This document shows positions 44,818 to 53,983 of a stretch of DNA of 64,000 nucleotides, piece after piece (within the stretch, counting starts at the first letter, position 1; the number at the start of each line of letters is the position of its first letter). The position numbers were made by a program, and so were the translations under genes. The notes under the pieces are model-generated. The model searched no databases. It was given only the letters and a program-made list of their open reading frames with translations, and was not told where the DNA came from. Source of the DNA: Leptothoe kymatousa TAU-MAC 1615. Its GTDB lineage: Bacteria; Cyanobacteriota; Cyanobacteriia; Phormidesmidales; Phormidesmidaceae. The stretch is from NCBI RefSeq assembly GCF_018739865.1, contig NZ_JADOER010000004.1, positions 1,002,157 to 1,066,156 on the forward strand, read 5' to 3'.

Positions 44818-45693
44818 GTGGCAGAACCACTGCCATTGGATGGGTTTAATCGAGCGGGCATTTATCGGGCACTGGCGTCATTATCCGTGCCAGACAATCC
44901 GCCATTTCTAACGTCGCTGCGGCCTCGGTTTGATCTCCATATATACGACCAGGTGGCATCCACCAACGAAACGCTGTGGCAAATGGCGGATGCACGCTCA
45001 GGGACGGTTGCGATCGCGCGTACCCAAACCGCAGGCAAAGGCCAGCGGGGCAAACAATGGATGTCCCAACCGGGCGGCATTTATCTATCGCTAATGTTAG
45101 AACCAGACTGGCCCGCCCAACGCGCCGGGCAACTGACCATGGCCAGTGCCTGGGGCATTGCCAGCCAGTTTCAGCACCTTGGGGTATCCGCCCAAATCAA
45201 GTGGCCCAACGACATTGTTGTTACAGGTCGAAAGCTGGGGGGCATTTTGAGTGAAAGCAAACTGGATCATGAAGTTATTACCCGAACGGTTATTGGGGTA
45301 GGTATCAATGTCTACAACTCAGTACCCACCACCGGTATCAACTGGAAAACCCTTATAAACTCTGAGTCTCAGGACGCTGCCGACACGCTTTGTCAGGTCG
45401 CTGCCGCTGTGTTGATGGGTATTTGGCGTGGCATTTTTTACAGAAACCACACAGATAACGAAACTTTTACAGATGTTTATCAAAGTCTACTGACCCATAT
45501 GAATCGGCCTGTAGTTCTGGAAGGGAAGACCTGGAAAATAACCGGCGTTACAGAATTGGGACACTTAATTCTAAATTCTTCGTCACAGGATTCAGCGTTG
45601 ATCGATGGGCCAGTTGAGCAATTGGTCTATATCAAATCAGGTGAGTTGTCTCTTGGGTATTCTCAGTTTGAGTCAGATATCAACTGTGATTAA
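44818..45693 (+). CDS. birA: Biotin-[acetyl-CoA-carboxylase] ligase BirA
   Basis: This enzyme activates biotin to biotinyl-AMP and attaches it to AccB of acetyl-CoA carboxylase. The 291-residue chain has the BPL catalytic core: STNETLWQMA, the adenylate loop GKGQRGKQW, GGIYLSLML, IKWPNDIVV and GGILSESKL, followed by the C-terminal SH3-like domain. There is no N-terminal DNA-binding domain, so it is not a biotin repressor. The start codon is a GTG preceded by GGGGAAAAG. Lipid synthesis links it in function with fabI, though the two are far apart here. Confidence 0.92.
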   Translation: MAEPLPLDGFNRAGIYRALASLSVPDNPPFLTSLRPRFDLHIYDQVASTNETLWQMADARSGTVAIARTQTAGKGQRGKQWMSQPGGIYLSLMLEPDWPAQRAGQLTMASAWGIASQFQHLGVSAQIKWPNDIVVTGRKLGGILSESKLDHEVITRTVIGVGINVYNSVPTTGINWKTLINSESQDAADTLCQVAAAVLMGIWRGIFYRNHTDNETFTDVYQSLLTHMNRPVVLEGKTWKITGVTELGHLILNSSSQDSALIDGPVEQLVYIKSGELSLGYSQFESDINCD

Positions 45694-45804
45694 TCATCGC
45701 GTTAGCCGCAGATTACTTGGTCTGAACTCTTATTGTGTCTTCCTTTATTTTAAATTTCTCACTATTTAACTAGCTCGTCACTCCAACTTTCTATTAATCC
45801 TCCT

Positions 45805-47364
45805 ATGGCTGACTATTGCCCCTCATCCTCGGCTTCTCCTAAACCCCATAAGTCCCGTGATGTTTCCCGTAAGCCTACTACTAGGGTCATTATTTCCCAT
45901 AGGCAAAATGGACAGCTGTGGAAAAAAATAGGCTTGATGGGGTCAGTGGCCGTCATCGGTGGACAGCCATTACTGGCTCAGATGGACTCCGCGACCGCTG
46001 GCGATGTCGCCGCTCTATCCTCTGTGGCCGATACCGCCCCTGAGGTAGCTTTGCCGGTGGTGCCACCCAGCGTAGAAGCTGAGCCAATTGCGCCCCCCGT
46101 CATCATGGCCCCCGAGGCTGGAGGGCCTGCTTTTTCCAATACGCCTGCGGCACTGCCCCAGGTAGAGGCAATTACGTCCCAGGTGGAAGTTGTCACACCC
46201 ATTGGCGGTGCTGAGCAGTGGGAAGCAACGCCCGTGGAAACGTTGCCTGAAATCGCGCCGGAAGCAGTATTTTTAGAAACTCCGCTGGAAGAGACGTTTT
46301 CAGCGGAAGGCGAGCTGGCAGAAACCCCCGTACCTATTGATGTGGTTCCTGCCGCTGAGGCCCCGACAGTAGATATTGTGCGCCCCAGTGATGTCGTCCC
46401 GAGCGCCATTCCAACGGCTGAGGCCCTCGCCGCTGACTTTGGTGGGGTATTTGTGGATCCCACCGACTATGCCGTCGGCTCCACCCCTGCCGTGGAAGGC
46501 GATGAAGCCGGGCCTGAGGTATTTATTTCAGAGCGTTCCACCGGTTGCGAATATACGGTGGATTCCAATAGCCTGGGCCATGCCTGTGGGCCAATTGCCC
46601 AGAATGAATCTGAGGAAGATGCGCCTAAAAGTCTGATTCCCGGTGTGAACCGTGCCGGCGGCAGCATTAACATCGGCCCCGTTAGCATTAGTCGGTCTGG
46701 CATTCGCTTTACCGGCAGTGTGGCAACGGTGGCTAGCCGTGAATACTACAACACAGTGGCAAAACCGCTGGTAGATTTACAGGCGGGCGAGTCCTTTGTC
46801 TTTCCTTTAGCATCGGCTTCACCGATTACGTCCCTGTTTGGCTGGCGCTGGCACCCCATCCACAACGACTATCGTTTCCACGGTGGTACTGACCTGGGGG
46901 CTCCCATGGGCACGCCGATTCTGGCCACAAAGTCTGGTCAGGTGGCCATTGCCGATAATCTCGGCGGCTATGGTCTGACGGTGGTGCTGCGCCACAGTGA
47001 AAATACGCTGGAAAGCCGCTATGCCCACATGTCTCACATTTTAGTCCAGCCCGGTGAATGGGTAGAGCAGGGCGATGTGATTGGTCTGGTGGGTTCCACC
47101 GGCAACTCCACCGGCCCCCACCTGCACTTTGAGCTACACCAGCTAACGGGTCAGGGTTGGGTCGCGGTCAGCCCCAACGAAGTGCTGAGCTACGCCCTGG
47201 CTAATTTGAATGAGCGGTCTAGCGGTAACCCCCTAGCGGCGCTCAATATTATCCCCAAGGCCCAGGCAACTCCCGCCAAAGCGGCACTACCCAAGGCCGT
47301 GAAGACTGAAACCTTGGTGAAGGATGCGCCCAACTTCCGTCCTGCCCAGCCTAATGCACAATAG
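45805..47364 (+). CDS. M23 family metallopeptidase (peptidoglycan endopeptidase)
   Basis: The 519-residue exported protein has a long basic N-terminus before a hydrophobic segment (IGLMGSVAVIGGQPLLAQ). About 200 residues rich in Ala, Pro, Val and Glu follow, probably a disordered stalk, then a Cys pair (GCEYTVDSNSLGHACG). The LytM/M23 domain covers about 330-450: GWRWHPIHNDYRFHGGTDLGAPMGTPI supplies the first zinc His and Asp, and GPHLHFELH supplies HxH. It likely cleaves peptide cross-links during wall growth or division. The stalk may reach from the membrane to the wall. It is a single-gene unit. Confidence 0.9.
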   Translation: MADYCPSSSASPKPHKSRDVSRKPTTRVIISHRQNGQLWKKIGLMGSVAVIGGQPLLAQMDSATAGDVAALSSVADTAPEVALPVVPPSVEAEPIAPPVIMAPEAGGPAFSNTPAALPQVEAITSQVEVVTPIGGAEQWEATPVETLPEIAPEAVFLETPLEETFSAEGELAETPVPIDVVPAAEAPTVDIVRPSDVVPSAIPTAEALAADFGGVFVDPTDYAVGSTPAVEGDEAGPEVFISERSTGCEYTVDSNSLGHACGPIAQNESEEDAPKSLIPGVNRAGGSINIGPVSISRSGIRFTGSVATVASREYYNTVAKPLVDLQAGESFVFPLASASPITSLFGWRWHPIHNDYRFHGGTDLGAPMGTPILATKSGQVAIADNLGGYGLTVVLRHSENTLESRYAHMSHILVQPGEWVEQGDVIGLVGSTGNSTGPHLHFELHQLTGQGWVAVSPNEVLSYALANLNERSSGNPLAALNIIPKAQATPAKAALPKAVKTETLVKDAPNFRPAQPNAQ

Positions 47365-47446
47365 GTTTAGGAGTTCGAAGGTCAGTGACGCAACCGGTCC
47401 AATACACTGGTAATCAGTCGTTTTGAACTTTTGCCGGGGACCCGCA

Positions 47447-47875
47447 ATGGCCCATATATACTCCTATCGCCGGACCATTCGTTTCCATGAAACGGATGGG
47501 GCTGGGGTGGTGTACTTTGCCAATGTGTTGACCCTCTGCCACGAAGCCTACGAAGCGGCGTTGGGGGCGACGGGCATCGACCTGCGCCGGTTTTTTGGTG
47601 GGGGTTCGTTGGCGGTGCCGGTGGTCCATGGGGAGGTGGATTTTCGTCGCCCCTTGCACTGTGGCGATGAGGTTGCGATCGCCCTCGCACCACAACCCAT
47701 AGATGGGAGCACCTTTGAAATTCGCTACACCCTCAGCAATGGGGACCAGAAAACCGTAGCCACTGCCCTCACCCGCCACGTGTGCATAGACAGCGCTAGC
47801 CGCCAGCGCCACGCCCTGGACGATCAACTGCAGCAGTGGATTCGTGCAGCAAAGCCACCATCTGTTGCCGATTGA
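47447..47875 (+). CDS. 1,4-dihydroxy-2-naphthoyl-CoA thioesterase (hotdog 4HBT family)
   Basis: The 142-residue hotdog-fold thioesterase has the 4HBT catalytic segment RRTIRFHETDGAGVVYFANVL, with Asp17 as probable catalytic residue. It releases DHNA from DHNA-CoA in phylloquinone synthesis; in Synechocystis this activity is assigned to slr0204, a protein of this family. Its position tail-to-tail with menE supports the assignment. The frame opens eight codons earlier (47423), but the ATG at 47447 fits the family. The final 80 nt overlap the end of menE on the opposite strand, one of the larger antisense overlaps in the window. Confidence 0.8.
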   Translation: MAHIYSYRRTIRFHETDGAGVVYFANVLTLCHEAYEAALGATGIDLRRFFGGGSLAVPVVHGEVDFRRPLHCGDEVAIALAPQPIDGSTFEIRYTLSNGDQKTVATALTRHVCIDSASRQRHALDDQLQQWIRAAKPPSVAD

Positions 47876-49190
47876 CCTTGCCCTGGGGGTTGCGCGGGAT
47901 ACGGTCCACCGAGTGCCAATACTTTGGATGTTTGTAGCCACTTAGCAGCGGTTTTAGGGCTATTTTGAGGGCTTTGGGGGTGGCGGGCTGTGGCCCAGAC
48001 TTAGACACATAAACCACTGCCACTGCCTGGCCCCACAGCTGATCGGCCAGGCCGCCCACCCACACATCGGTGACCAGCCCCGTGGCCAGCAGCGCCGCTT
48101 CTACTTCAGCTGGGAAAACATTTTCGCCACCGGTAATAATTTTTTGGCTGTTGCGGCCCACCACATGGAGATGCCCCTGGGTATCTAAATAGCCCAGGTC
48201 GTCTGGGTAGAACCATTGGTTTTCAATGGCTATGGGGTTATGGGGCCAGTAGCCCAGACCCAGGGACGGTGTGCGGAGGGCAATGCGCCCCACGGTCCCC
48301 GCCGGTTGGACCTCCGGGGTGTCTAAACCATGGATGGCCAGTTGTACGTGGGGAAGTGGGGGGCCATTGCTGCGCACCCCTTGGTAAAAATCCTGGGGCG
48401 GCAGGGTGGCCACCTGGGCGGCGGTTTCGCTCATGCCATAGGTGAGGGCAATGGGTAATGTCTTTGCCTGGGCCAGCAGGTGGGGCCAAGCGGGGGCACC
48501 CCCTAGCAAAACCCCGTGAAACTGCTGCAGCCAATGGCCCGCATCGGCATTGAGCAGCCGCTGGAGCTGGGTGGGTACCAGGGAAATAAACCAGCTTTTG
48601 TCTGGGGCGACCAGCCGCGTTCCGGCTGCTAATTGTTTGAAGGGCTGAATCATCAGCCGACCGCCGCAGAGCCACACCCGTAGGGCCTGCATCAAACCGC
48701 TGACGTGGTGCAGTGGCAGCACACAGTAGCTGTTGACGCGGGTGAGGCCAAAATGGTCTAAAAAGCCCTGGGCGGCGGCGCTGAGGGTGGCCCAGGTGTG
48801 GACCACAAATTTGATGTGGCCAGAGCTGCCGCCGGTGGCGATTAAAATTTGTCCGGGCTGCGGCCGTGGATTGTGGGCCGCAAGCTTTACCGGGGGCCCT
48901 TGGCCTAGCACAATGTCTGGCGAAATCTGGGGGGCAACCTGTTGCCATTCTTGCTGTTGCCAGCTGGGGTTGGCCAAAATAATGGCGGCATTGGCCAGTA
49001 AGCCACTCCATAAATGGGCCAGGAATGCCTCGGGCTGGGGTTCGTTGATCAGAATGACGGAGTTGGGGGGAATGGCCTGGACCTGGCTGCACCAGGGGGC
49101 GGTGAGGGTGCCCCAGATTTCGTGGGGAGATTGCCCCGCAGCTGAGAAATCGCTGGGTTCTTGCCCGTGGGCTAGTCTAGCTGCTGCCAT
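47796..49190 (-). CDS. menE: o-Succinylbenzoate-CoA ligase MenE
   Basis: MenE activates OSB to OSB-CoA with ATP in phylloquinone synthesis. The acyl-adenylating motifs are visible: P-loop ATGGSSGHIKFVV, the ALTYGMSETAAQVATLP core, WFYPDDLGYLDTQGHLHVVGR and the hinge QKIITGGENVFPAEVEAAL. The catalytic Lys lies in RNPQGKVNRQQM. From the ATG at 49190 it has 464 residues and overlaps the menC stop by 19 nt; a GTG at 49235 is also in frame. The C-terminal residues after RQQMVALL extend as a Gly/Arg tail across the thioesterase gene. It is the last gene of the menC-menE pair. Confidence 0.9.
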   Translation of the reverse strand: MAAARLAHGQEPSDFSAAGQSPHEIWGTLTAPWCSQVQAIPPNSVILINEPQPEAFLAHLWSGLLANAAIILANPSWQQQEWQQVAPQISPDIVLGQGPPVKLAAHNPRPQPGQILIATGGSSGHIKFVVHTWATLSAAAQGFLDHFGLTRVNSYCVLPLHHVSGLMQALRVWLCGGRLMIQPFKQLAAGTRLVAPDKSWFISLVPTQLQRLLNADAGHWLQQFHGVLLGGAPAWPHLLAQAKTLPIALTYGMSETAAQVATLPPQDFYQGVRSNGPPLPHVQLAIHGLDTPEVQPAGTVGRIALRTPSLGLGYWPHNPIAIENQWFYPDDLGYLDTQGHLHVVGRNSQKIITGGENVFPAEVEAALLATGLVTDVWVGGLADQLWGQAVAVVYVSKSGPQPATPKALKIALKPLLSGYKHPKYWHSVDRIPRNPQGKVNRQQMVALLHESTAAVDRPGRGAGG

Positions 49191-50155
49191 AGCTGTGGCC
49201 AGTCGGTTTGGCTGAGGCCATCGTTGGGAAACCACTGCTGGGTGCCGAGGCCCAGGGCGCGGTGGGGAATGTCGGGATAGACCATGGCCAGGTCAATGGC
49301 CAGACGAATCAGGGCCTGACGCCCCACGGCGGTTTCGAAGACGGAGGAAATCACCACGTCGATGGGGTACTTGTGGTAAAAATGCTGCAGCCGGTGGGGG
49401 GAGCCCATGATGGATGCTTTGATCACATAGATGCCGTCCCAGCCTCGGTGGAAATGGGCCTTGAGCTGCTCTAGGCTGGCGATGGATTCGTCTAGGGCAA
49501 TGGGGGTGCGATAGCGGTAGCTCAGCCGCATTAATGTGTCAAAGGCGTTGGGGGGCAGGGGCTGTTCTAGAAACTCGATGCGCTGGCCGTTGCGATCGCA
49601 CCAGTCTAGCCACTGCCTGGCCGCGAGTTCATTCAAGCCACCGTTGGCATCTAGCCGCAGCTTAGCGCCAAAGGGCAACTGCCCCAGGAGCTGCTCTAGC
49701 CAATCCATTTCCGCGGCTACAGAATCCACCCCAATTTTGCACTTAAAAATTCGGTGGCCCTTTTTCCAGAACTGTTGCCAGTTATCTAATGCCTCTTGCC
49801 CCCGGGGCAGCAGCACACCACATTGGGCATTGGGCAGATCAATGGGGCTGAGCCTGCGTTCTAGGTTGGCAAATACGGACTCTAGGCCAAACTGGCAGGC
49901 CGGTAAGGTGGGCAAAAGGGAGGGCACCGCCTGATCCGATAGCTGGGACGGTAGCTGTTGACAAAACGCCAGGGCCTGGTCAAAGGTTTCAGAGCCAAAC
50001 CAGGGCAGCGGTGCCACCTCGCCATAGCCGCTGTGGCCGTTTTCGTCCGTGAGCTTAAGAATCAGCCCCTGTCTTACCTGCCATTCGCCATGGTGAGTGC
50101 GTACTGGCTGTCGAAACCGACGTTGGTAAGGGCGAAACTCAAACCGATAGGCCAT
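49172..50155 (-). CDS. menC: o-Succinylbenzoate synthase MenC
   Basis: MenC dehydrates SHCHC to OSB and belongs to the enolase superfamily. In the 327-residue chain the active-site residues can be placed: Lys138/Lys140 (FKCKIG), Asp169 (RLDANGG), Glu197 (FLEQPL), Asp222 (ALDES) and Lys246 (VIKAS). The N-terminal capping domain YGEVAPLPWFGSETFDQAL is typical. It overlaps the start of menE and lies downstream of menA (182-bp gap) on the same strand. The group therefore supplies three steps of the pathway whose product serves photosystem I. Confidence 0.95.
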   Translation of the reverse strand: MAYRFEFRPYQRRFRQPVRTHHGEWQVRQGLILKLTDENGHSGYGEVAPLPWFGSETFDQALAFCQQLPSQLSDQAVPSLLPTLPACQFGLESVFANLERRLSPIDLPNAQCGVLLPRGQEALDNWQQFWKKGHRIFKCKIGVDSVAAEMDWLEQLLGQLPFGAKLRLDANGGLNELAARQWLDWCDRNGQRIEFLEQPLPPNAFDTLMRLSYRYRTPIALDESIASLEQLKAHFHRGWDGIYVIKASIMGSPHRLQHFYHKYPIDVVISSVFETAVGRQALIRLAIDLAMVYPDIPHRALGLGTQQWFPNDGLSQTDWPQLWQQLD

Positions 50156-50337
50156 GGGGTAAAACTCGAATGCTGGAGGAAGAGAAAGGCTAAGACCTGC
50201 CTATCTGAGAGAGATGCTTGAGTAGTCGGTGGGCAATCAATCATACCGAAGCCCAGGGGCACCCTGATGGGCGAATATTCAACTGATATTAGCTAAGGGA
50301 TTATAGCAATGCCACCTGTGTCCTTCCATCGGTCATG

Positions 50338-51264
50338 CTAAATCGACTGTAGGCCAGCGGACAGCAATAGCGCTAAGCATATGAGTATTCCACAACAAAA
50401 TTGGAAACGAATGGCCACGAACTTAGCATTTTGTACCAACTGGGGCTGATCGTGATATCGCATTACATGGCGACAAAGTTGCACCGCAAAGGGCGCACTG
50501 GCCAGTACCAACGCCAGGCTAGGGGAAAAAATACCCGTGGCTAACCCCCCCAGAAGAATGACAAAAATACTGCCGCACAGATAGGGCAGCAGTTTGGCCC
50601 CGCCTAGGGTGCCGATGCGCACAATGGGGGAACACTTGCCGGCGGCCACATCATCCTTGACCTGGTGAAAGTGGGAGCAAAACAACACCAGGGTGGTGGC
50701 CATGCCAACCATGGCCCCCAGGCCCCAGCAGCCTAGGGAAAAGGTCTGGGCCTGGGCATAGTAGGCGGCGGCCACCCCCAGGGTGAAGCTAAGAAAACAA
50801 AGGGGTTCCCCCAGGCCCTGATAGCCGAGGCGAAAGGGGGGACCCTGGTAGATATAGCCCAGGGCACAACAGATCAAAATTAGCCCCAGCACCGTAAAGT
50901 CTTGCTGGATCAGGGTGATGGACAGCACTCCGGCAACCCCCAGACCGAGGCTGAGGTTGCCGAGCCAAAAGATCAGGGACTGGTTTTGGGTGAGGTTCAC
51001 CAGGGAATGGTGCTTATTTTTGTCGATGCCCGTGTCCGCATCGTAAACGTCGTTGCTCAGGTTTTCCCACATCAACAGCAGCACCGCCGACAGCAGAAAA
51101 ATGGCCAGAATGCGACCATTTAACACCCCCGTTTCCCCATAGGCCAGCAGGCTCCCCACCAAAATGGGAATAATGGCCACGCTGTACATGGGCGGTTTAA
51201 TGGCGGCGAGCCACAGGGCCTTGCGGGTGCTATCTATCTGTTGGTCAACCGTTGGCAGGGTCAT
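50338..51264 (-). CDS. menA: 1,4-dihydroxy-2-naphthoate phytyl/prenyltransferase MenA
   Basis: MenA attaches the phytyl (or prenyl) chain to DHNA. It is a UbiA-family integral membrane enzyme with about nine hydrophobic helices. The 308-residue protein carries the first Asp-rich motif NDVYDADTGIDK (Asn71-Asp76 region) and a second one in FHQVKDDVAAGK, which bind Mg-diphosphate. In cyanobacteria with phylloquinone the donor is phytyl-diphosphate. It heads the minus-strand group menA-menC-menE and is separated from mutS2 upstream by 83 bp. Confidence 0.93.
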   Translation of the reverse strand: MTLPTVDQQIDSTRKALWLAAIKPPMYSVAIIPILVGSLLAYGETGVLNGRILAIFLLSAVLLLMWENLSNDVYDADTGIDKNKHHSLVNLTQNQSLIFWLGNLSLGLGVAGVLSITLIQQDFTVLGLILICCALGYIYQGPPFRLGYQGLGEPLCFLSFTLGVAAAYYAQAQTFSLGCWGLGAMVGMATTLVLFCSHFHQVKDDVAAGKCSPIVRIGTLGGAKLLPYLCGSIFVILLGGLATGIFSPSLALVLASAPFAVQLCRHVMRYHDQPQLVQNAKFVAIRFQFCCGILICLALLLSAGLQSI

Positions 51265-51347
51265 TGAGGTGTAATTTTGCGGTAGCTGTAAATTCCACAG
51301 CTAGCATACCGCCTGGCCTTGGCCGCTAGGGCCGGGGGTACGATTTC

Positions 51348-53819
51348 TTAAACCTGAGCCACCGTTACCCCCGTTCCTCCGTCGGCCTGTTCTGCATTTT
51401 CAAAACTGCTGACCTGGGGATGGCGTTTGAGAAACTCCCGCACCCCGCGCTTGAGCTTGCCGGTGCCGTGGCCGTGAATAATCCAGATGGGTCCGGTGGA
51501 TTGGGCGATAAAGTTTTCCAGGTCGGCCTCGGCCTCGGCCACGCGCATACCCCGTAGGTCAATGGTGTTTTTGGAGGTGCGCACCGCCGGGGCGGCGGGT
51601 TCTTTTTTGGCGACTTTGGCCTTTTGGGTGCGACGTTTTTCCGGCGGTTTTTCCGCTGGCGCTTTGGTGGCGGCCTTTTGTCCCGTTAGGGATTCAATAT
51701 CCCTTAGATCCACCACGGTTTTCATTAGGCCAAAGCGAACGGCCACTTTGCCATCGGCATCGGGGGCACCAACGACTTCTGCGGTTTGCCCCCCCAGGCC
51801 GATTAGCCGCACTTTTTCCCCTAGCTTGGGTTTGTAGTCGGTGACGGCTTTTTTGGCCGGATGTTTACCCTTGGGCAGCACCTTGTCCTGGGCGATGTCT
51901 TCCACGATGGCGGTGGCTCGCTGGGCGGCTTGGGCGGTGGTATTTCCCTGTTGCAGCCGGCGAATTACGGCGGCGATTTCGGTTTTGGCCTCCGCCACGG
52001 CGGCTTGGATTGCTTTTTCCTGTTCTAGCTTTTGGTTGAGCTCCCAGTCTTTAATGGCGGCGGCTTTCCGTTCGATGTCGGCCTTGAGGGCCTCTGCCTG
52101 GGCGACGATGTCGGCGGCCTCGGCGGCTTTATTTTCCTGGCGTTTGCGCTGGGCTTCAAGGCCGGCAATTACCTGGTTAACGTCTTCTTGTTTGCTGACC
52201 CCCACGTAGCCCTGGGCCACGTCAATCACCGTTGGGTTTAGGCCCAGCCGTCGGGCAATGCTGAGGGCGTTGGAGCGACCGGGAATGCCCCACAGCAGTC
52301 GGTAGGTGGGGGAGAGGCTAACGTCGTCAAATTCGACCGAGGCATTTTCGAAGCGCTCGTCCTGGTATTTGAGGGCTTTGAGTTCGCCGAAGTGTGTGGT
52401 GGCCACCGTTAGGCGGGTGTGGTTGGCCAGGTGTTGCAGCAGCGCGATCGCAAGGGCACTGCCCTCCGATGGATCCGTCCCCGCACCCACCTCATCCAAC
52501 AGCACCAACGAATTATCCGTAGGGTGGACACGGCCCACTTCGCCGGGCGCCAATGCCTGGCCAGTTTCAACCGCTGCATCCTCCGCCCCAATGGCCTCCA
52601 AAATCCGACCGATGCGGCGAATGTGCCCCGAAAAGGTGGACAGGCTCTGCTCGATGGATTGTTCATCGCCGATGTCCGCCAAAATCTGGTCAAACCAGGG
52701 TAGTTCCACCGGTTCTCGCGCCGGGACAAACAGCCCCACCTTGGCCATTAGCGCCGCCAAACCCAGGGTTTTGAGGGTGACGGTTTTGCCCCCGGTGTTT
52801 GGCCCCGTGATGGCCACCACCCGAATGTCGGGCCGCATATTGATGTCTACGGGCACCACTGCGTTGCCCTCTTCATGGCGCTGCTGCCACACCAAAATCG
52901 GGTGGCGCAGCTGGCGCAGTACCGTGCGTTCTTCGGGGCTACTAAAGCGGGGCGGGTTGGCCTCTAGCCAGAGGGAATAGCGGGCCCGAGCCGTGGCCAA
53001 ATCCAGGGTGGTGACGATGGCCATTAGCTGTTCGAGGTCGTCGCTAACTGCGGCCACGCTGGCGCTTAATTTTTGCCGCACCAGCTCCTCTTCTCGCATT
53101 TCCTGGCGCTCTAGCTGCCGCAGCCGATTGCCAAATTCCACCACGCTCTGGGGTTCGATATATAAGGTGGCGCCGCTGGTGGACACATCGTGGACAATGC
53201 CGGGAATGGAGTCCTTTTGGGGCGCTTTTACCGGAATCACAAACCGCCCCGCCCGCTGGGTTATCAGGGCTTCTTGCAGGGCCCCGCCGTTGCGCTGCAT
53301 AATGCGCTGCAGCTTTGCCTGGAGATTGTCGTGGGTGGTTTTTAGGCTTTTGCGAATGCCCGCCAGCTTGGGGTTGGCCCGGTCGGTCACCTTGCCCCGG
53401 TCGTCAATGCAGTGGTGAATTTCCTTTTCTAGGTCTGGGTGGGTGCGCAGTTCCGCCACCAAAGACTGCAGCACTGGAAAATCGTCCTCTTCCTGGGCAT
53501 CAACTGCCCGGCGTAGCTGCCGGGCCCCGGCCAGGGTGGTGGCAATGTTGAGCAGGTCGTCCCCTGACAAAATGCTTTGCAGTTTGGCCCGTTCTAGGCT
53601 GTCGCCAATATCTTGCACCCCTCGAAAATTGAGCGGGCTTTTGTCTTCGAGCACATAGGCTTCGCGGGTTTGGGCCAGCAGGCGTTCACTTTCTGACTGG
53701 TGCTCAGGAATGCGGCCATGGCGAGCGGCCATGGCTCCGAGCTTGGTGGCAGCAAAGGTGGCCCACTGTTGGCAAAGTCGGGGCCATTCTAATAGGTCTA
53801 GGGTTTCTGTCTGGATCAA
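51348..53819 (-). CDS. mutS2: Endonuclease MutS2 with Smr domain
   Basis: The 823-residue MutS2-type ATPase has no mismatch-recognition domain. The core domain is followed by the ATPase with Walker A GPNTGGKTVTLK, the IGDEQSIEQSLSTFSGH signature and Walker B LVLLDEVGAGTDPSEG. A coiled-coil/KOW-like region and a C-terminal Smr nuclease domain (DLRGMRVAEAEADL, IIHGHGTGKLKRGVREFL) follow. MutS2 proteins suppress recombination or rescue collided ribosomes in other bacteria. The start appears to be a TTG at 53819, since the conserved TLDLLEWPRLCQQW segment begins right there and no ATG precedes it. Confidence 0.95.
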   Translation of the reverse strand: MIQTETLDLLEWPRLCQQWATFAATKLGAMAARHGRIPEHQSESERLLAQTREAYVLEDKSPLNFRGVQDIGDSLERAKLQSILSGDDLLNIATTLAGARQLRRAVDAQEEDDFPVLQSLVAELRTHPDLEKEIHHCIDDRGKVTDRANPKLAGIRKSLKTTHDNLQAKLQRIMQRNGGALQEALITQRAGRFVIPVKAPQKDSIPGIVHDVSTSGATLYIEPQSVVEFGNRLRQLERQEMREEELVRQKLSASVAAVSDDLEQLMAIVTTLDLATARARYSLWLEANPPRFSSPEERTVLRQLRHPILVWQQRHEEGNAVVPVDINMRPDIRVVAITGPNTGGKTVTLKTLGLAALMAKVGLFVPAREPVELPWFDQILADIGDEQSIEQSLSTFSGHIRRIGRILEAIGAEDAAVETGQALAPGEVGRVHPTDNSLVLLDEVGAGTDPSEGSALAIALLQHLANHTRLTVATTHFGELKALKYQDERFENASVEFDDVSLSPTYRLLWGIPGRSNALSIARRLGLNPTVIDVAQGYVGVSKQEDVNQVIAGLEAQRKRQENKAAEAADIVAQAEALKADIERKAAAIKDWELNQKLEQEKAIQAAVAEAKTEIAAVIRRLQQGNTTAQAAQRATAIVEDIAQDKVLPKGKHPAKKAVTDYKPKLGEKVRLIGLGGQTAEVVGAPDADGKVAVRFGLMKTVVDLRDIESLTGQKAATKAPAEKPPEKRRTQKAKVAKKEPAAPAVRTSKNTIDLRGMRVAEAEADLENFIAQSTGPIWIIHGHGTGKLKRGVREFLKRHPQVSSFENAEQADGGTGVTVAQV

Positions 53820-53983
53820 GAATCGGTGGAAAAATGCTTGATAAAAAAGTCTGCCGCTGCTGATTGCGGAGCGCGATCGCTAAGTTGCCCAGATATGACG
53901 AATAAAATCATCCTAGGGATCAGCAGCGCCTAATTAACTATATAGCGTCTATCTTGGGAAGGTGCTGCCTTCTTGCGAAGAAG

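Noticed and set aside
48238..49092. Long minus-strand 284-residue frame within menE
   Set aside because: Out-of-frame shadow of menE, with Arg/Pro/His-rich composition and no motif.
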